Notes: a model not told the origin generated them from the sequence alone. Shown: positions 34,001 to 47,674, counted from the stretch's first letter. The stretch is DNA of 64,000 nt from Chamaelirium japonicum (GCA_947650365.1 OX393552.1:52893428-52957427), one strand, 5' to 3'. Translations and numbers: made by a program.

Positions 34001-37000
34001 TTTTCGATTCCGATTCTTCACAATTCCACATTGTTCACCTGCATTGGAGAAGTGGAGGGCGACTACCTTCACCGTTGATGTAGCAGGCTAGTAGCGTCGG
34101 CGGTAAATAAGGGAAAGAACCAGATTGCTTTGATTGAAGGAAGAAAGAAGCTTTAGAATGATAGAGGTGAGAAGGGTTTTTGATTTTAGTCGTTCTTCTA
34201 ATTCAACAACCTATGATTAAGGTTAGTTTTGTGCATCTTGCCCGTTAGTTCGGTTAAGTCGGATCAATGTTTTAAAAAACGGAAGGCGGAAGCCAGGCGG
34301 TCAAGTGGTTTCAAGGCGGAAGGCGGAAGGCGGACGACTAGGCGGGCGCCCGGAGAAAAAGGCGGGCGCCCACCTATATAAAATATATTATATATATTCT
34401 ATATGTATGTATATATATAAATTCATAATTCTATATAAAAAAACAATATTAGAAAGTTTTACATATGCAAACATTAAAACTACCGATCTGAATATAAAAG
34501 TTTTATGAAAAGGGAGGAGGGGATTGGGTGGGTAGGGGTATTTCGGTATGGTTACCTCAATACCTATACCCGATTGTCCCTCTAACTTGAGTATACTAGA
34601 TAATACAGTTGTACTCCAACTTTATTGTGATGTACCCAAATTTCAACCAATCATATATTGTTATCCAAATTCTATCCAAACTCATACCATACAAGAACCA
34701 ATATAGTAAAAAATCGTAAGAGCTTCTTAAACATTTCATCACAATACATTGAAAAAAAAAATTCCTCAAGCAATTGCATATGGTGAAGAAACAGAAAATT
34801 CATTACAGAAAAAAAAATTTCCTCAAGCAATTGCATACAGTGAGACCGCCTAGGCGCCCGCCTTTTACCCGCCTTTGTTCAACCCGCCTGCAGTGCCGCT
34901 TTTTGCTGAAGCGGAGCGGCCAACCCCCTAAAACGCCTAGGCGGCCGCCCAGACCGCCTTTTAGAACAGTGAGTCGGATGTCCATTTTTCTTATCTGAAG
35001 ATGAACTTGATCCAAGTTTTTTCAAATCATTTGGACTACTCGATCAACTTATGTGGTTGTAGATCCGACTCGACACTGTTCATCTCCTTCTCGAATCCCA
35101 TCGATTTTATGTCACCGCACCCCATGTTGCCGGTTTGAACATAGTCCAATCTACAATGAGAAAACAGATCTACTGGGTTGGATTCCAGCAACGACGGCCA
35201 CATCTCATATCCTTTTCAGATCGACTGTTGTTGTCGAGCTCGGAGCTCCCGATGAGCCACCATCCGTTGTCCTTCGAAGGGGATGTTGTGCTAGCACCAA
35301 ATTGAGATGATATGAGGGAGACAATTGCGGGATTTTGAGCAGTAGGCTGATCCTTAAGTGTCGCACAAGCTCTTTGCTTGCAATAGTGTTTTTCATGACA
35401 TTAAGATTCTCCTCCGAGCTCTGGGAATTAAGGGTGTCGAAGATGATGTTGATGGCAACTGCACGATCATTGTTGGCCATATGGAGAGCACAAATGGTGT
35501 CTATTTGGAGAAATCACGAGCACTTGATGTTGATGCCTATGGTCAAGCTGCATTTACTTTGGTCTTATGGAGGATCCAAGGTGTTACTTTGCTGCGTTGT
35601 TGTTGTTGTTTGCTTCTGGCTACAGAGGTGCCGCTGATTCCAGTGGGTAACATCTACGTTACTACTTTGTTATGCTGATTTAGGGCTGTGCGCACCAGGC
35701 GCTAGATGTTTGCTGCCACTTCTTGATCGTTGTTCCAAGCCATGATTCTCTCTTCTGGTGTTTGCACTTTGTTGCCGTCGGTCTTACCAAATTTGGTATT
35801 GGGGTGCTGCCCCTGGTTCCTTGCAACGGGTGCGCTCAATTAAGTTCACATCCCCCTAGACCCCTCGAAGCTTTAATAAGAAGCAGTGTGGCCCTACTCC
35901 GTTGTTCTTCTTTACCAGCCATAGTCACAAAAATCTCCGATTTATTGAAAAAATCGCGTTTAAAACGCGACTAACAACTCTGCCGATTTTTTGCCGATTT
36001 TAACCCCGATTTAATCAAGTCACAAAAATCGCCGATTTATTCGGCGATTTTTTGAATAAAACGGATTAAGTTGGCCGCTTTTTGTGACAGTGTGATTTTA
36101 TTTTAAGTTATTCTGCGGGTCTATGTTACCGCATGATTAATAATCAACTGGCCACTGTTCTCTGAGAGTAAACAGTTTGATCCCTCTCTTCTCCGACCGC
36201 GAGGCGACATAGGGCCACAGGCTAGGGCCCCGAACTTGCTGAATTTTTTCAAATTTTACCCTCGCCGATTAAAACCCGAACCCGTTTTTTTTGCCGACTT
36301 TTACCCGTTTTTTTCCCGAACTTTCCGATTTTCACCGAACTTTACCGAATTTTACCCTCGCCGACTTATTGCCGAACCCGAACTTGGTGACTATGTTACC
36401 AGCGACCCTTGTTACTTGAGGCCAAGGTCTTTCTAGCCCTTCTTCGGCCAAGATCTTTTTTGATGCCAAGTTCTCCTTCATCGTCGGTGACTGTCTTCAC
36501 TTTCGAGAGCTAGGGTGTGAGAGATGCTCACCCACCTACGATTAAGAGTTTGGGTAAGGAGGTTGGGTAAGGAGGAGTGGCTGTGATAAAAGAGGGAATA
36601 TAGTCTGAACATCAATTAAGAGAATTAATGAGAGAAAGAAGGGGTGCAACCTGTCTTCAAAGCCTTGTGTTGTTGTCCTCTTTTAATGGGATTTAAATTC
36701 ACCTATCTAATCTCTCCATATCCAAACATCAATCACCTCCTTTGTGGTTCTTCAAATCAACATGCCTTATCCACCCTTGATTCTCATTCGTGTGATGCAA
36801 TTCTCGTTTGTGGGGATCGAATTCTTTCTTGACCCATCCGACTCACCTCGATTCACACCATGTGTCATAGCTTGTAGTGGTTTAATCACTTCTCATTGCA
36901 TGGACATGATGTATCCTGGCTACAGATCTTGTTAATGGGCTTGATCACCTACAAAATAAATATAAAATAAGGTCCATTATTTCCCCCAAAAAAATAGAGA

Positions 37001-40000
37001 AAAAGAATAATATTAACTATCGACCTCTATGTTTTTCATGCAGGCAAAGTATGAATGTGAACCGATATGCTATTGAGTTCATAACTTCATATGACAACCT
37101 ACAATGCAATGGTACAAAGAAAATAGCATGCTTTGCGTGCATTATGGAAGTTTTACGTAGAAGACTGATGATGATGCAATAGCAAATTAAGGAGTAAAGA
37201 TGTAATTTTCATGACTCAACATCTTTCATGACCTTTTAAGCTCCGTGTTCTTTGCGTGCATTATGGAAGTTTTACATAGAAGACTGATGATGATGCAATA
37301 GCAAATTAAGGAGTAAAGATGTAATTTTCATGACTCAACATCTTTCATGACCTTTTAAGCTCCATATTTCCTCCTAGATAATGTATTTGCACGTCAAAGA
37401 AGAGCAACCAGCCTACGCATATTTACGTCACGTAGGCAACTACATCACCCGTCTTCAACATGGAGAAGTTTAATCAATACATAGTCAATTCCAGATTGAT
37501 AATAGTGCTAGGTACTCTCTCCCGAGCTTCTAAATAGGTCTGAGAACCGACAATGAAAAATTATCATCTAATAAATCTATCATGTTAATGACGCCTATCA
37601 GATGGTGGTAAATATATAACATGAGTTGTAGCGGTCTTTAGTTAGGAGAATTGGGTTCCGATATGGAGAGGTCACTTATTGATTGATGATGGAGATGATA
37701 ATAATAAGTTAAGAATTAGTCCAAATCTTTGACTTATATGCCTTTCCCTGAAGGCAAAAGTGAAGTTGTCAGTTATTTCCATGATCAACCAACAAAGATG
37801 TTGATTAGTTGTGCATATAATCTCTTGCCATTCTTTTTGTGATTTGGAGTTTCTACTTTTCTCATGGTGAAGAATTCCATATTTTGAAGGTGGACTGTTT
37901 CTTCAGGAAAGCCTAGGTGATTACTCATTTCGTCTTTAAGACCATCCTATCTTGAATCATTTACTTTATCCTTATAAAGTCCATCCTTACTCATATATCC
38001 TTCTAATTTTTACTTAAATCTGCTCCCTTTATTAAAAACCCTAGCACCGAGCTTTCTTCCTGCTTCACTCTAATCAAACCTTGGTTTTTATCCTTTTTTT
38101 TTTATTCTCTATCCTTTAAATGTCTAAAACTTTCGTACCAATATCTCATATATTACGCCCTTATAACACCAACTAAGCCATCTATTACGAAAATCTCGAC
38201 ACAGGGATCCTTACCAGCAAACACAACCTTGAGTTCAATACCCTTTATTGACAAATAATTTTTGGCCATTCCAATTGCCTGGGCCTAAAACACGAAGACT
38301 CTAGCTAGCAGACCTAGCAACCCTTTCGTGCATTGCTTGCCTGGAGTCTCTTTTATGCTATTATAAATCCCATCTGCATTTAATATTTCCATGCAATAGA
38401 ATCCTCACTGTAAGTCTTAGGCAAATTCTCAGCCACTACTTAGACAAGTTGGAGTTTCTTGCACAATTGCAACTCCATCTTACTAGATTCCTCCCCGTTG
38501 TTTTTTGTTTGAAGGCCTTTCATAATTTTGAAACTGTTTACTGATATATATTGTCAAATATATGAATAATATGCAATGTAGCATATAGCTCATTGGGACT
38601 GTATGTAGACTTCTTTATGATTTCCAATGAGTTTTATTACATTTTCATAGCAGTTGATAGTACCTCTGCCGATAAGTTCACAAAAAATAAAAAGAAAAAG
38701 AAAAAAAGATCAAGAACTTGTTAATTGGATGCACTTTTTGTGATTGATGCCAGCTGATATATAATGTTTAAAAAGTACTATATAGATCTTTAACGTTTAA
38801 TTTACTCTTTATTCCTTCTAACATTGCTGATATTTTTCTTTCCTACAACTGTTTTTTATACTGTTATTTTGTTCATACATGATGTTTTGAACATTATATG
38901 ATAGGTATTATTAGCTTATTTGTTTTTATGCTTTCCATTGATCCCGATGAATAGTTTATTTGCACATATTCTAATTTTCCATCCTTTCAATACTGCCATA
39001 CATCTTTTTTCCAAATTACATGCTTTTGTCTGATAGAATGAAGTCAAATTATATAATTTCAGGTGGCGCTAGTTAACTTGGCTATTGAAAATGAAGGCGT
39101 GATAGTTCCTGGATATACTCATCTACAGAGGGCACAACCTGTTCTGCTGCAGCATCTTCTGTTATCATATGTCGAGCAGGTAGAATATATGCATCATTAG
39201 TGACTTACAATAGATCCAGATACTTTATATTGTAGTACTCTTTTATGGTTTAACCAAACACCAGGGACTACAAATTTTACATCTAGGATTCATAAGTTTA
39301 GAACTAATGTGTTGATTTGAAGGAAGTACCCAGTATTAATAAATCATGTACTTCTAGATCAAAAATTTTATATTCAGTTGAAGAAGTTAGATCTCGCAGC
39401 TGTCAAATCACAGAATGTTTAGCTTTTATTTCATACAGAAGGCACCATAATCATAACCAGCAAGTGTTATTCTATCAACTACAGTATTTTGAAAAGATTA
39501 GATGGGGTGAAATCAAATGTTTTGCTGCTATTTCGAGCTAAAGATACCGCAATCATAACCAGCACATGTGATTTTCTAGTTACAACTTACAACAATTTCA
39601 AAAAATTAGATGGACACTGAAATGATGGAAAGATGAAAGGGGCAGGTGGAACGTTTCGACATGCTCCAAAGGTAAGTGAAAACATTTCAGAAAAAGAACC
39701 AGGTCCATTTTTTTCATTGTAAAATTTTAAACGGTGCACCACCTATTTTCTATTCCTTGGGGCATAGTAGTTGATTAGAACCTTTGCTTATTGAAATGCG
39801 ATTTGCTTATTGATATACGAGAATGCTGATGGCCTACATTACCACAACCTCTTTTATGCTGGCTCCGAAATGCTGAAAAAAGAGAGAAAGAATGATAATA
39901 ATTTGTAGTTCATGCCTTAATCTCGTAATCTATCGAGAAAATACACCTGGAAACTTAGTTAGAGAATTCGAATAACAGGACATATGATTTTTATTCTTTT

Positions 40001-43000
40001 TTCACCTGGGAAGACAGTTGTTTTAGCTTTAGAGTTGCAAAGTAGAACGTATGGGGCATAATTACTGTTCATGATATCTTCATTGCTGTCCTTTCACCTG
40101 GGCTTCATCTGTTGCCTAGGTTGATACATAAGCCTTCACTGGTACTTCACATGCGATCTATCTGAACATCAAGTGAATGGACAAGTATATGTTGACAAAA
40201 TTGGCTTCCAGGTTCAGTTAAACAAACAAACTTCTAAAATGAATCCAAATCTAGTTTTTAAGTTATCTTCACATTCCTTAATGCAAGAGATGAGCCAAGT
40301 GACAGTTACGTTGTGTGAAGCAAAATTTGCTGTAGATAATGACATGTGATGGCCTAATCTGTTGTATATACGTTTGATGAAGAATCTTATAAATCTTTAT
40401 CTACAGTTTCATCATTACAATGTATGTTAATGCCATAGCCAAACTGATACTTTTCTCAAATAAATTGAGATACACTCTATTACCTTTTTTCGTTGCACCT
40501 GTTTTCACACCTTTAAAATAACACAAACTAATGCATCAACCCATAGCAACTGCTTTACATGTGTCAATTGCTTTAGTTTTTAGTCTTATTGAGGAGAATA
40601 AGAATAAGTTTTTCTTGATCAAAGTTTTGTTATGTCCTTTGTATCTCTGGCTAATGTAATATATGCGCGCCTAATGGATTTAGTTTACATAAATCTCACA
40701 TGATAGTAATGATTTTTTGTAGCTTGAACGTGATTATGGTCGATTTGCCAATTGTAAAGATCGGATGAACTACTCCCCCCTAGGTGCTTGTGCTTTGGCT
40801 GGTACTGGCCTTCCTATCAATAGATTCATGACTTCAGATGCATTGGGGTTTACTGCACCTTTGAGGAACAGGTACATTATCATTCTCTAAAATATTCCTT
40901 GCATTATTATCCCTAGAACCCAATTGCATGGCTAGTTGGTTTTAAAGTCTTGCTTTTTGCTAGTTGAAAGCTTCACCAATTTGAATTATTGGTGCTTTGA
41001 TTAGTCCATATCATTCTAAATTAAATTCGTCTAGTTTGTGTTACCCCCTCAGATGTAGTATATAGTATATACAAATCACTAAAATTGACAGTTTTTTATT
41101 CAACTGGCCTGATTTTGTTCAGATTTGGATTATGTAGATGTTGGTTTTCTAATCTTTGGGATTTAGGTTAAGAATTCTGACCTGATTCTTAAATGGATCA
41201 GGCACTGGTCATAGAATTGACCAGTTCGGCTCATTCTTTGTCTACATTGATTTGTCATATAGGGCATTCAAATCACTTGCCCAAATGCGCAAATGATGGT
41301 CCCAACAAAATGGTCTCTGACAATTGATATCATTAAGAGAAATCCTAAACTTAACTCCTTGTTTTCTCTTTTCTTTACCCATTTGATCTCTTCTATCCAT
41401 GGTTATCAACTTCATATCTTCGATGTTGAAAGGGATAGTATTAATGCCAACCCTCCCCTCTCATCCATTTTCTTCCTCTTTTTGAGCCAATTCCAAACCA
41501 AAGTTGATTACCCGTCTCTTCACAAGTCACAACACCCCGTACTAATCTCTCTTCACAAGTCACAACACCCCGTACTAATGTATGTGTTTATACTTCATAG
41601 ATCTTATACATATTATAATTTTTTAGTTACCTTTCAGTGATCTTGATTATTTGTGAATGAATAGTTTTTTGTGAATTTGTTGCAAACATGTTCCTTTTAA
41701 GAAGATAGGATATTGTTTCTTTAAACAATTTGGCTGGGTACTTTGTTCGAAGCACATAGTTGGGTTGTGTGTTGGGCCTAGCTTGCTAGTTGTTTTGGTT
41801 GAGTCGTGTAACCCTATACTTGTTGACATGGAAGTTGACCTGACCCAACTCATTCCCACCCATAGGAGTCACCACTTCTTTTGAAATGCAGAAAAGTTCA
41901 TCAAATTATTTGGAACTACAAGTTGGTTTAAAAGTATTAAAAAATTCAGTTGGTTTCCCCCTTTGATACTAGCTTGCTAGTTGTTTAGGTTGCATTGCAT
42001 GAGCCTAGACTTGTTCATATGAGGTTGACCCGATCAAGCTCATTCCCATCCATAGGAGTCCGACTTTTCTTTCAAAATGCGGTAAAGTGCATAAAATTAT
42101 TTAGAAAAATAAGTTGGTTTGAAATTATACAAGAAATTAAGTTGATTTCCTACCAATATCAAGTTGGTAAGGAGTGAACAAAAATGAGATGATAAGGAAG
42201 CAAAAAAAGGAACTCAATGCTTAAGATCTATATCAAGATGAGTGGTAGACCAAGAGGGAAGGTAAACATGATATTCCTCTAAATGCCATCAATATATTGA
42301 TGTGATAACGAACATTTTTCTTTCCTTTATATTACCATGGGAGAAAGCCTTAAGGGACTGCTTCATGAGGAGAAACCCATAGCGCTTGCTCAAATGTATT
42401 AGGACACAAGGGGCCAATATATAAGGACTTACAGTTAATGCAAGGTGTGATCACCTATGGGTGAAACTGCCACATAACAAAGAAGGAAAAATACATAAAA
42501 GGAGAGGGATTAACTATATACATAATCCCCCACGATGCCCTCTCTCTCTCCCTCTCTCTTAAACTCAGGATGTGTTACACATGGAGTTTTCTGAAGCTGT
42601 GAGGGCAAAAGTGTTAGACCGATCTACAAGCAGGCTGTTCTAAAAACAGGTAGACTTGCAAGCAAGCCGACTTAGAGACAAGCCATGGATTGGATGTTTG
42701 AGCCTTCCATAGTATATGGAGGACAGGAAACCTAAAGCGAAGTAATCACCTCTCCCATACTTCGGCACATGTTAGTTTTCAAAGGTAAACCCAAGTCGAT
42801 AATCCATAATATCTCAATGAAGCAGTAAGTTCCATATATCCTCATCCTCAGGGCAAATTTCTCACTTCCTGTTTGTAGAGAATGTAGTCCTACCCTGTAT
42901 ACCTATCCATGGAAAAGTTGGACCTTATGAGATACTACCTTGTTCCAAACAACTTATAGCTATTTAGAATTTCTCTATAGAGAGGAATGATTCGGTTAAG

Positions 43001-44087
43001 AATGACTTTAGTATTCCATCTCCACTCTTTAATGTTGGCATAATCGCTATTTTAAGTTATCCTAGAACTCAAATGAAGGAAGTGCTACCTTCCTGCACTT
43101 ATCTTGCATCCTCTTTTGAAGATAGATAGTCAAAAGTTTGCTTCCCTTCCCTAATAGAATAGAGCTCTAAGATTGGAGGCAATTTGAAATAGCTCAAGAA
43201 AAAACTAAGGTTTAATCAAATCACCACAACAAAGAACAATGCAATACTAGAGTTTATCACACCATTCAACCTTAAACTTTACTCTTCAAATTATTCTGGA
43301 TTCTTCATGATATTATTGCATTCCTCCACACCAGAATATTATACCTCAATCTGATCATCTTTTCTTCTGATTAATTCCGCTCTCCTTCCATCTCTTATTT
43401 ATGGTGTCTCCCTCTGATGACCTTTTGTTAGCCATTTTAGCTTAAAAGGCATATTCACCATCCTTGAATTTCACTTCGCACAAACAACGTGTCCTTTTGA
43501 GAACTCATACTTTTTACCCTGCCATAGAGAATCACTATGAATATTTTAATCTTAAACAAATTGGTGGCTAAGTTAAATTGAAGTGAGATAATTGGGTCGT
43601 TAGTTAACATCATCATGACAAGAATTGTTCTTTATCCAAACATAAGTAATTTTCTTTCGTCTTGCCAATCTTTTGTCAAATTTCTCCGCATCCAATTTGT
43701 GAGTCTTTAAATCTTTCCACTAGTTGGGTCAAATAAAAACTCACATCTTGATTCTTACCCCAAGTAATATAATGATGACATTGTGTGAGATCCATCCTCC
43801 CATATTATAATCAGGGCATGTTTACTGGATTTACTATTGACAGTTATCCACTTACAGGAAAACAAGCTGTCATTATAACTTGTCCCTCATTTCCACATTT
43901 GCAAGCAAAGATCAATAATAATAGGACATCATTTTTTGGCCAGTTTTTGCGAGGACTTTGTTTAAAAGAGCCTCCAAAAAAAAAAAATACGCATCGCATT
44001 GCAACCTTCGGTTTTATTGAAACTCTACTCCGCCTATCTAGTATCATTGTCTAACAAGTGAAGCCCCATAAAAGTCCATTTGCATCC

Positions 44088-44160
<73 letters not shown>

Positions 44161-45788
44161 AACACACACACACGGCATTCAGACCCTATTATATATACTC
44201 AATTCTTCATCTAAAGATACTGTTTGATGCAGAAAACTATACCATTACTTATCAAATACAGTAAGGGAAAGAAGATTTGTTGATGATGCCATTTTTCATC
44301 GGTGTGAAAGTCTTGAGTTCAAATCTTTTTAATATATACTACAAAAAATGAGCAAACCAACTCTCTTCTGCTGAGTCTTTTATCTTCCATGCCAAGTCCA
44401 TAGGAACCTAGGTCACCAAAGATGACATAAAATAGTTGAGTAAACTGGACTGTGGATTGACATTCAAAGAATAACAAAAAAATCAAGGAAGAATTGCTGT
44501 GCATCTTTGCATGAGTTATCAAGACAGTTCCTAGTATAATATTATCTTATGACAACTTTCTTCCTTGAGTTTGTGGGGTATAAGAACCCTGTAATGGAAG
44601 GGAAAATAATTGCTGTATAAATTTTCCAAATTGTACATAATTAAAGTTTCTGCTTTCCCTGACGGCTTTGTTACATTATACAGCATCGATGCAGTATCAG
44701 ACCGTGACTTTGTCTTGGAGTTTCTCTCTGCCAATTCGATTACTGCCATTCATCTGTCAAGGCTCGGTGAAGAATGGGTTTTGTGGGCATCGGAAGAGTT
44801 TGGGTTCTTGACCCCAAGTGACTCAGTTTCCACTGGAAGCAGCATCATGCCTCAGAAGAAAAATCCAGATCCGATGGAACTCGTCCGTGGAAAATCCGCT
44901 AGAGTTGTTGGAAATCTAGTTACACTTTTAGTCCTATGTAAAGGGCTCCCACAGGCCTACAATCGTGATCTACAAGTAAGACTTCTCTCATTAGCCAATC
45001 AAAACCATCCTCATAGCCAATTCTCTTTGGAGACGTGGATCGGCTTGTCGCTTCCATTTTCTGCCCATATCTGATGATGATTGATCTTTTTGTTGGAACA
45101 GGAAGACAAGGAACCTCTGTTCGACAGTGTTAAAGCTGTCACGGGAATGCTTGGAGTGACTTCTGAGTTTGCACAGAACATCATTTTCAATCGCGCAAAA
45201 ATTGCAAGGGCTCTACCAGCTGGGCATCTCGATGCCACGACCCTTGCTGATTATCTCGTGAAAAAGGTAAAACTGATTCTGTAGTTACTTGCTAAGTTCC
45301 AATAACCAGTGTTACTTCCAAATCTTATGCCATCAAAAAAGCTCAAGGTAGATGACAGCTTGGATCATCATTCACTAGATTGGTGACCATTTAGATCTGT
45401 CAATTGTTCGATAGCTGTGTTAAATTGTTATTCGTTTGATAGTGTCTGGATCCCCCTATCCTTTCTTGTTCTTCTTCTGCGTAACTTGTCAGCAAATGTG
45501 CAGCTCATCTTGCCATTTTCTGTCTTTTGTTTTGTACAGGGGGTTCCATTTAGAACCTCACATGATATAGTTGGAAGATCTGTTGCTCTATGCATCTCAA
45601 GGAACTGTCAACTTATTGATCTTACTCTTGATGAGCTACGGGGCATAAATCCTGTGTTTGAGGAGGACGTTTATGAGTTCCTTGGAGTTGAAAATTCAGT
45701 TAAGAAGTTCTGCTCCTATGGTTCAACAGGTTCAGAATGTGTGGCCGAGCAAATCAACTTCTGGGTGTCGAAGCTTCGGATCAGTTAG
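31078..45788 (+). CDS. ASL: Argininosuccinate lyase, chloroplast-targeted, 7 exons
   Basis: Splits argininosuccinate into arginine and fumarate, the last step of arginine synthesis, working as a homotetramer in plastids. Exons: 31078-31425, 32269-32532, 39063-39179, 40723-40871, 44684-44975, 45102-45266, 45540-45788; frames join to 527 codons and every intron is GT-AG. Residues 1-51 are rich in Ser, Pro and Arg with no acidic cluster before residue 50, as expected for a transit peptide; a second Met at 52 could give a shorter form. LWGGRF is at 72-77, [10 protein letters not shown] at 148-157, HTARSRNDQ at 172-180, [10 protein letters not shown] at 221-230 and the fumarate-lyase signature [11 protein letters not shown] at 344-354, whose serine loop is catalytic. 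[16 protein letters not shown] and the PVFEEDV tail match the C-terminal lid domain. Length is close to other plant enzymes. It looks intact. Very confident. Confidence 0.97.
31426..32268 (+). other. Intron 1 of argininosuccinate lyase
   Basis: 843 bp, GTGGCG donor and TTTTCAG acceptor. I see no transposon or gene in it. Reading through gives a stop after 12 codons. Confidence 0.85.
33383..35910 (+). mobile_element. Ty1/copia-derived segment in intron 2
   Basis: An LTR-like end (ATTCTCCCA) is followed at 33513-33524 by TGGTATCAGAGC, the initiator-Met primer site. Downstream sequence resembles a copia leader but no gag or pol domain is clear, so this may be a non-coding derivative. The second LTR was not found; the right limit (between 35,910 and 36,950) is uncertain. 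Fossil. Confidence 0.45.
34265..34971. mobile_element. hAT-like non-autonomous element, GGCG-rich ends
   Basis: 707 bp with perfect 8-bp duplication AGTCGGAT at 34257-34264 and 34972-34979. Ends CAATGTTTTAAAAAACGG and (reversed) CACTGTTCTAAAAGGCGG are inverted. Both subterminal parts are packed with GGCGG and GCCTAGGCG motifs; the middle is AT-rich. An 8-bp duplication and CA start fit the hAT superfamily. No transposase. Same build as 63026-63748. Confidence 0.8.
35920..36395. mobile_element. hAT-like element, CATAGTCAC family, short copy
   Basis: 476 bp with perfect 8-bp duplication TTACCAGC (35912-35919, 36396-36403). Ends CATAGTCACAAAAATC and GGTGACTATG. Inside, repeated TCGGCGATTTTTT motifs in both orientations form hairpins. 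It closely matches both ends of 61525-62593 and lacks most of that copy's GC-rich middle. No coding capacity. Confidence 0.85.
37131..37368 (+). repeat. 119-bp tandem duplication in intron 2
   Basis: Two nearly identical copies starting CTTTGCGTGCATTATGGAAG at 37131 and 37250, with two or three differences. A recent local duplication. Confidence 0.9.
39180..40722 (+). other. Intron 3 of argininosuccinate lyase
   Basis: 1,543 bp, GTAGAA donor and TTTGTAG acceptor. A diverged repeat of about 110 bp sharing AATCATAACCAGCA lies at about 39,448-39,590. Nothing else recognised. Confidence 0.85.
40872..44683 (+). other. Intron 4 of argininosuccinate lyase
   Basis: 3,812 bp, GTACAT donor and TATACAG acceptor; splits a Ser codon (AG/C). 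It contains a 35-bp tandem pair near 41,510-41,580, a diverged ~190-bp tandem pair near 41,775-42,130 (sharing CTAGCTTGCTAGTTGTTT and CCATAGGAGTC), and a (TC)n(AC)n microsatellite at 44,091-44,173. No gene seen. Confidence 0.85.
44091..44173 (+). repeat. (TC)n(AC)n microsatellite
   Basis: Pure TC repeats to about 44,121, then AC repeats to about 44,173 with one interruption. Open frames across it are artefacts. Confidence 0.95.
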
Positions 45789-46218
45789 GCCATGAGAAAG
45801 AGCAAATCACCGTACTCAGCATTATCCGGATCCAACATTTTTTCTGAAATGCGGAGTCTTCGTTAACCAAGGGAGTGAATAATTTTCTTTTATTACAACA
45901 TATAAATTAGAATAGTATGGAATATTTCCTGTTGTCTGTACTCTTTCCTGAAGGCTGAAGCCATAGTGTTACTTCACAGACATGTACTTGCTGATTGGTC
46001 AGCTCCATTTCTCATAATATTATTCCCATTCATTGATAAAGGTTCAACAGCAAAGTGGTTTACTAGATTTTATATTAGTGCAACTATCAATTCAAGGGAA
46101 CGCCCTTTAGATTGACCAGGATATATTTATCTATGGAACAGTTTTTTTTATTTTATAAATAGGTGTTCCATTAACTTCTCCGCCATTGAAATTCAAACAT
46201 TTACCTTCCAAAAATAAA

Positions 46219-46258
<40 letters not shown>

Positions 46259-47670
46259 TTTGGGAAAATTAATTCAGGGTCCAAAGTCTGCCCAAATGTA
46301 ATAAAAAATTCACCGTCGAAAGATATTTAAAGCCCGTCCCAAAATCCCGTGTTTTTTAAAGCTAGGTCCATACCCATCAACCACACTATTAGGGAAATAT
46401 AAAAAGATCAAAATAGCTCCAAAAAAATATAAAAAGATCAAAATAGCTCCAAAAAAACTACGAAGTAAACACAATCTCCCAATTTCTTGCCATTGGTCGT
46501 CGTTGCACGTATTCTGCTCCAATTTTCTACCATATGGTCCATATCTCTACCTGTATATGGGTAAACTTGTCATAAAATCTATTTTTTATCTCCATTTTTC
46601 ACAACAAAGTTGCGCCGCTTACTCCTGAAGATATGTCTCAATAAAAGAAACATATGTTTTAAGACAATAACAATACTTTTACATAGCAGTAATATACGTT
46701 GTGAGATCATAATATACGTTGTGAGACCATAAATATACGGTTTTAGGACACACCTGAAGATAGTTCTCAATAACAGTAATATGCGTTGTAAGATAATAAC
46801 AATATATTTGAATAACAATAGTATATGTTGTGAGACCATAAATATACAGTTTTAGGATACAAGCTTAAATGCATTATATGTTCGTTCACTTATATAAAAT
46901 ACGACGGAGGTGTCGTGCCTGAAGATATTATTTCTTGGGAACTTCATATTTGCATATCGACCCTTGAAAAGTAGATTACATGTGCATGTCGACCCCTTAG
47001 GTTAACAAACACCTATTTGCAAGGAATATTTGTGGTTCGTCGTTACCGGATAACCTTGAACCATGGTCAGCCATTTACCCAAGGTCTCAAATGACCATTT
47101 TACGCTTAATACCACTTAATCCAACCTTATATGTTCTTCATTTGCCCTAGTTTAGGGTTTTTATGTGTGATTCTCCATTTCTCCGAACCTAACTTTTCCT
47201 CATTTAAGGGTAAAATCATCTCATAAAACCATCTTATGAAAGTAACAGTCAAACAACGAATATACCAAATAGACGTCAGTTAACCTGAGAGGCCGATTTG
47301 CACGTGCAATTTAGTATCCATGGGGTCTATCTGTAAATATGAACTTTCTAGGGTTAATATACAATTAGCCTAGTTTCTATAGGACTATATGCCAAAAACC
47401 CTTAGAAACAAAAATTCTCACAATCTTAAAGTACAGAAGAATTCTCTAGTTTCTCAATTGTATGGATTTAATGGTATATGACCCCACAATAATGTCTGAA
47501 AAACAGGAAATAATAGTACAATAATTAGCAAGTAACATAAAAAAACACTACCTTAAAAAATACATTAATAAAACCAAAGAAGAGAAATCTATAGAAACTC
47601 AGACAACTAGTGATTTTGCCTTGCAAACCATTTACATGAGGAAATCACATTTGTACACAACATATGTCCA
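45789..47670. other. 3' flank of the gene, no further gene
   Basis: The argininosuccinate lyase 3' untranslated region starts here. AATAAT near 45,878 is a weak polyadenylation-signal candidate. An (AT)n microsatellite lies at 46,222-46,258. A 26-bp tandem pair (AAATATAAAAAGATCAAAAT) lies at 46,396-46,455, and short diverged repeats with ATATACGTTGTGAGA at 46,680-46,840. The rest is AT-rich and featureless. Confidence 0.6.
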
Positions 47671-47674
47671 CCTC

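Larger units (their letters stand above)
32533..39062 (+). other. Intron 2 of argininosuccinate lyase
   Basis: 6.5 kb, GTTTCT donor, ATTTCAG acceptor; phase 0. It contains a copia-derived segment (33,380-36,950), two hAT-like elements nested in it, and a 119-bp tandem duplication. The stretch 32,540-33,380 and 37,370-39,060 is AT-rich with nothing recognised. Confidence 0.85.

Noticed and set aside
35335-35974. Host gene inside ASL intron 2
   Set aside because: Frames of about 100 codons between hAT-like insertions in copia-derived DNA, with no conserved motif.
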